In this document: piece after piece, positions 63,061 to 64,000 of the stretch
Layout: every line of letters starts with the position of its first letter
Position numbering within the stretch: position 1 is the stretch's first letter
Source of the DNA: Raphanus sativus
Lineage: Eukaryota > Streptophyta > Magnoliopsida > Brassicales > Brassicaceae
NCBI RefSeq assembly: GCF_000801105.2
Contig: NC_079518.1
Location: 21,308,800-21,372,799 of the forward strand
Reading direction: 5' to 3'
Length of the DNA: 64,000 nt
Position numbers and translations under genes: made by a program
Notes under the pieces: model-generated
What the model was told of the DNA's origin: nothing
Database searches by the model: none
The model's input: only the letters and a program-made list of their open reading frames with translations

Positions 63061-64000
63061 CTGTTGCTGAATTCGTGGTTCTTCTGATACCACTTGTAGA
63101 GTCAATCGTAACTCTAACAAGACTTCCTTGGGGATTCGTAGCATATGGGACCGCTCACTACAATCCCCTTGTCCCTTTGATCTTTCCCATTGATTCAATC
63201 CTTGTATTGTCAGCACTTAACCTAATGGGCTTTATCGATTAGGCCCATAGGTTGTCCACGCGTAACTTGTGCAACTCGGGCCAGCCGTTGAACAAGTCCG
63301 AAGGGCTTGACCAAACCTCACAAATCTCCACCTGTTTGGTCCAAGTCCATAACCCTTCCTTTGTGCTCGACACCTCTTGAAACTTGAGCAAATCTGCTCA
63401 TCCTCTGCATCTCCATGTCTTCTCTTATCTCTTCTCACTTCTCTTAGCTCCATCTTGAGCTTAGCTTGAAGTCCTCTCATGATCTTCTTGAAACCTGCAT
63501 AAGCTTACACTTATACACCACAACTGCTTAAGTAGATTAAACACGTAAATCCACTTAGCCCCATCAATGAAAATAGACATCATGCTTGATGAAGGGTATG
63601 TGACAATCCCATTGCCATTCTGAATTTCCATCACCTTCATCCATTGTCTTGAGTTGCTAACCGAGCTGCTACACTCCAAGTTGTTGCGGAATTCGTGGTT
63701 CTTCTGATACCACTTGTAAAGTCAATCGTAACTCTAACAAGACTTCCTTGGGGATTCGTAACATCCCCTGGTCCCTTTGATCTTTCCCATTGATTCAATC
63801 CTTGTTCATGACACAAGAGTTTTTAACCCAGTTCGCGGCCGCAGCACACTACATCTGGGGTGGATCCAGGATCCACAACATCCACTATGAAGTATCGAAA
63901 ACACCTCCGATGTGGTTTACAAGATCATTACTCTCTCTGATCCTGGGTATGCAAACCCTAGAGAGTATAAAGAGATTACAAGAGTACATGGCTAAGAGTT
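63061..64000 (-). mobile_element. Minus-strand copia-like fragments with duplicated LTR end
   Basis: Two direct repeats (63064-63215 and 63684-63806) share about 120 bases. On the minus strand each ends in GACT(C/T)TACA, then AGTGGTATCAGAAGAACC, an LTR end followed by an iMet-like primer site. Between them lies a gag-like frame. The sequence from 63807 to the end is probably LTR or another fragment of the same family and runs out of the window. Confidence 0.55.
63461..63679 (-). pseudogene. Copia gag-like N-terminal fragment
   Basis: The minus-strand frame (SSSVSNSRQWMKVMEIQNGN, then FIDGAKWIYVFNLLKQLW) follows the iMet-like primer site of the right-hand repeat after a few bases, where gag should start. 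It has no zinc knuckle and shifts frame into 63480-63232, which gives no clear domain. Assignment rests mainly on position. Confidence 0.35.

Overview
This is plant nuclear DNA, most likely from the pericentromeric heterochromatin of a Brassicaceae species. The support is Athila-type Ty3/gypsy elements with a tRNA-Asp-like primer site, an ATHILA ORF-1-type reading frame downstream of pol, and a Mutator-like element carrying a DUF1985/ULP1-type gene. I see no ordinary host gene and no tRNA or rRNA gene. Almost every base can be placed in a transposon, usually one nested in another. Labels E1-E7 are mine. All boundaries were read by eye from TG..CA ends, primer sites (PBS), polypurine tracts (PPT), target-site duplications (TSD) and similarity between parts of the window.

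Left part (1-28.4 kb). A decayed minus-strand Ty1/copia pol (1-2504) is cut by E1 (2505-7941), a non-autonomous Athila-like element with gag and protease but no reverse transcriptase. Next comes the reversed 3' end of an E3-family element (7942-10104), interrupted by E4 (10105-17907). E4 is a pol-less element of probable Tat type. It carries GC-rich arrays in its LTRs and interior and a two-exon antisense gene (15692-16802). E2 (17908-28363) is inserted in the 3' LTR of E4. E2 is a larger Athila-type element with gag, protease, RT, RNase H and integrase (one frameshift), followed by a broken ATHILA ORF-1-like frame. A 100-N gap follows.

Middle (28.5-43 kb). E6 is a plus-strand Tat-type gypsy element with two RNase H-like regions, split by later insertions. 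E5 (29691-35252, minus strand, tRNA-iMet-type PBS) sits in its gag and encodes a large acidic protein without recognisable retroviral domains. About 2.4 kb (E5 5' LTR plus E6 gag) is present twice, around a second 100-N gap and a reversed E4-type LTR. This may be an assembly fault.

Right part (43-64 kb). E7's LTR (from 43058) lies in the E6 integrase. E3 (43441-59615) lies in that LTR and is a complete LTR pair flanked by ACAAG. Inside E3 is a 7.5-kb Mutator-like element (48966-56465) with perfect 9-bp TTTATTCTT duplications, 43-bp inverted ends, an uninterrupted mudrA-type transposase and a convergent, damaged DUF1985 gene. The insertion order is therefore E6, then E7, then E3, then the MULE. 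The window ends with decayed E7 gag, one CACTA terminus and minus-strand copia-like fragments.

Most worth following up: the MULE with its DUF1985 gene (truncated ULP1 region, coiled-coil/membrane tail) and a dense CTAC/GTAG cluster in front of the transposase; the palindrome ATCGATCGAT scattered through coding and non-coding parts of the E3 family; and a gag-protease protein whose polymerase region is replaced by a conserved C-terminal domain in two different non-autonomous families.
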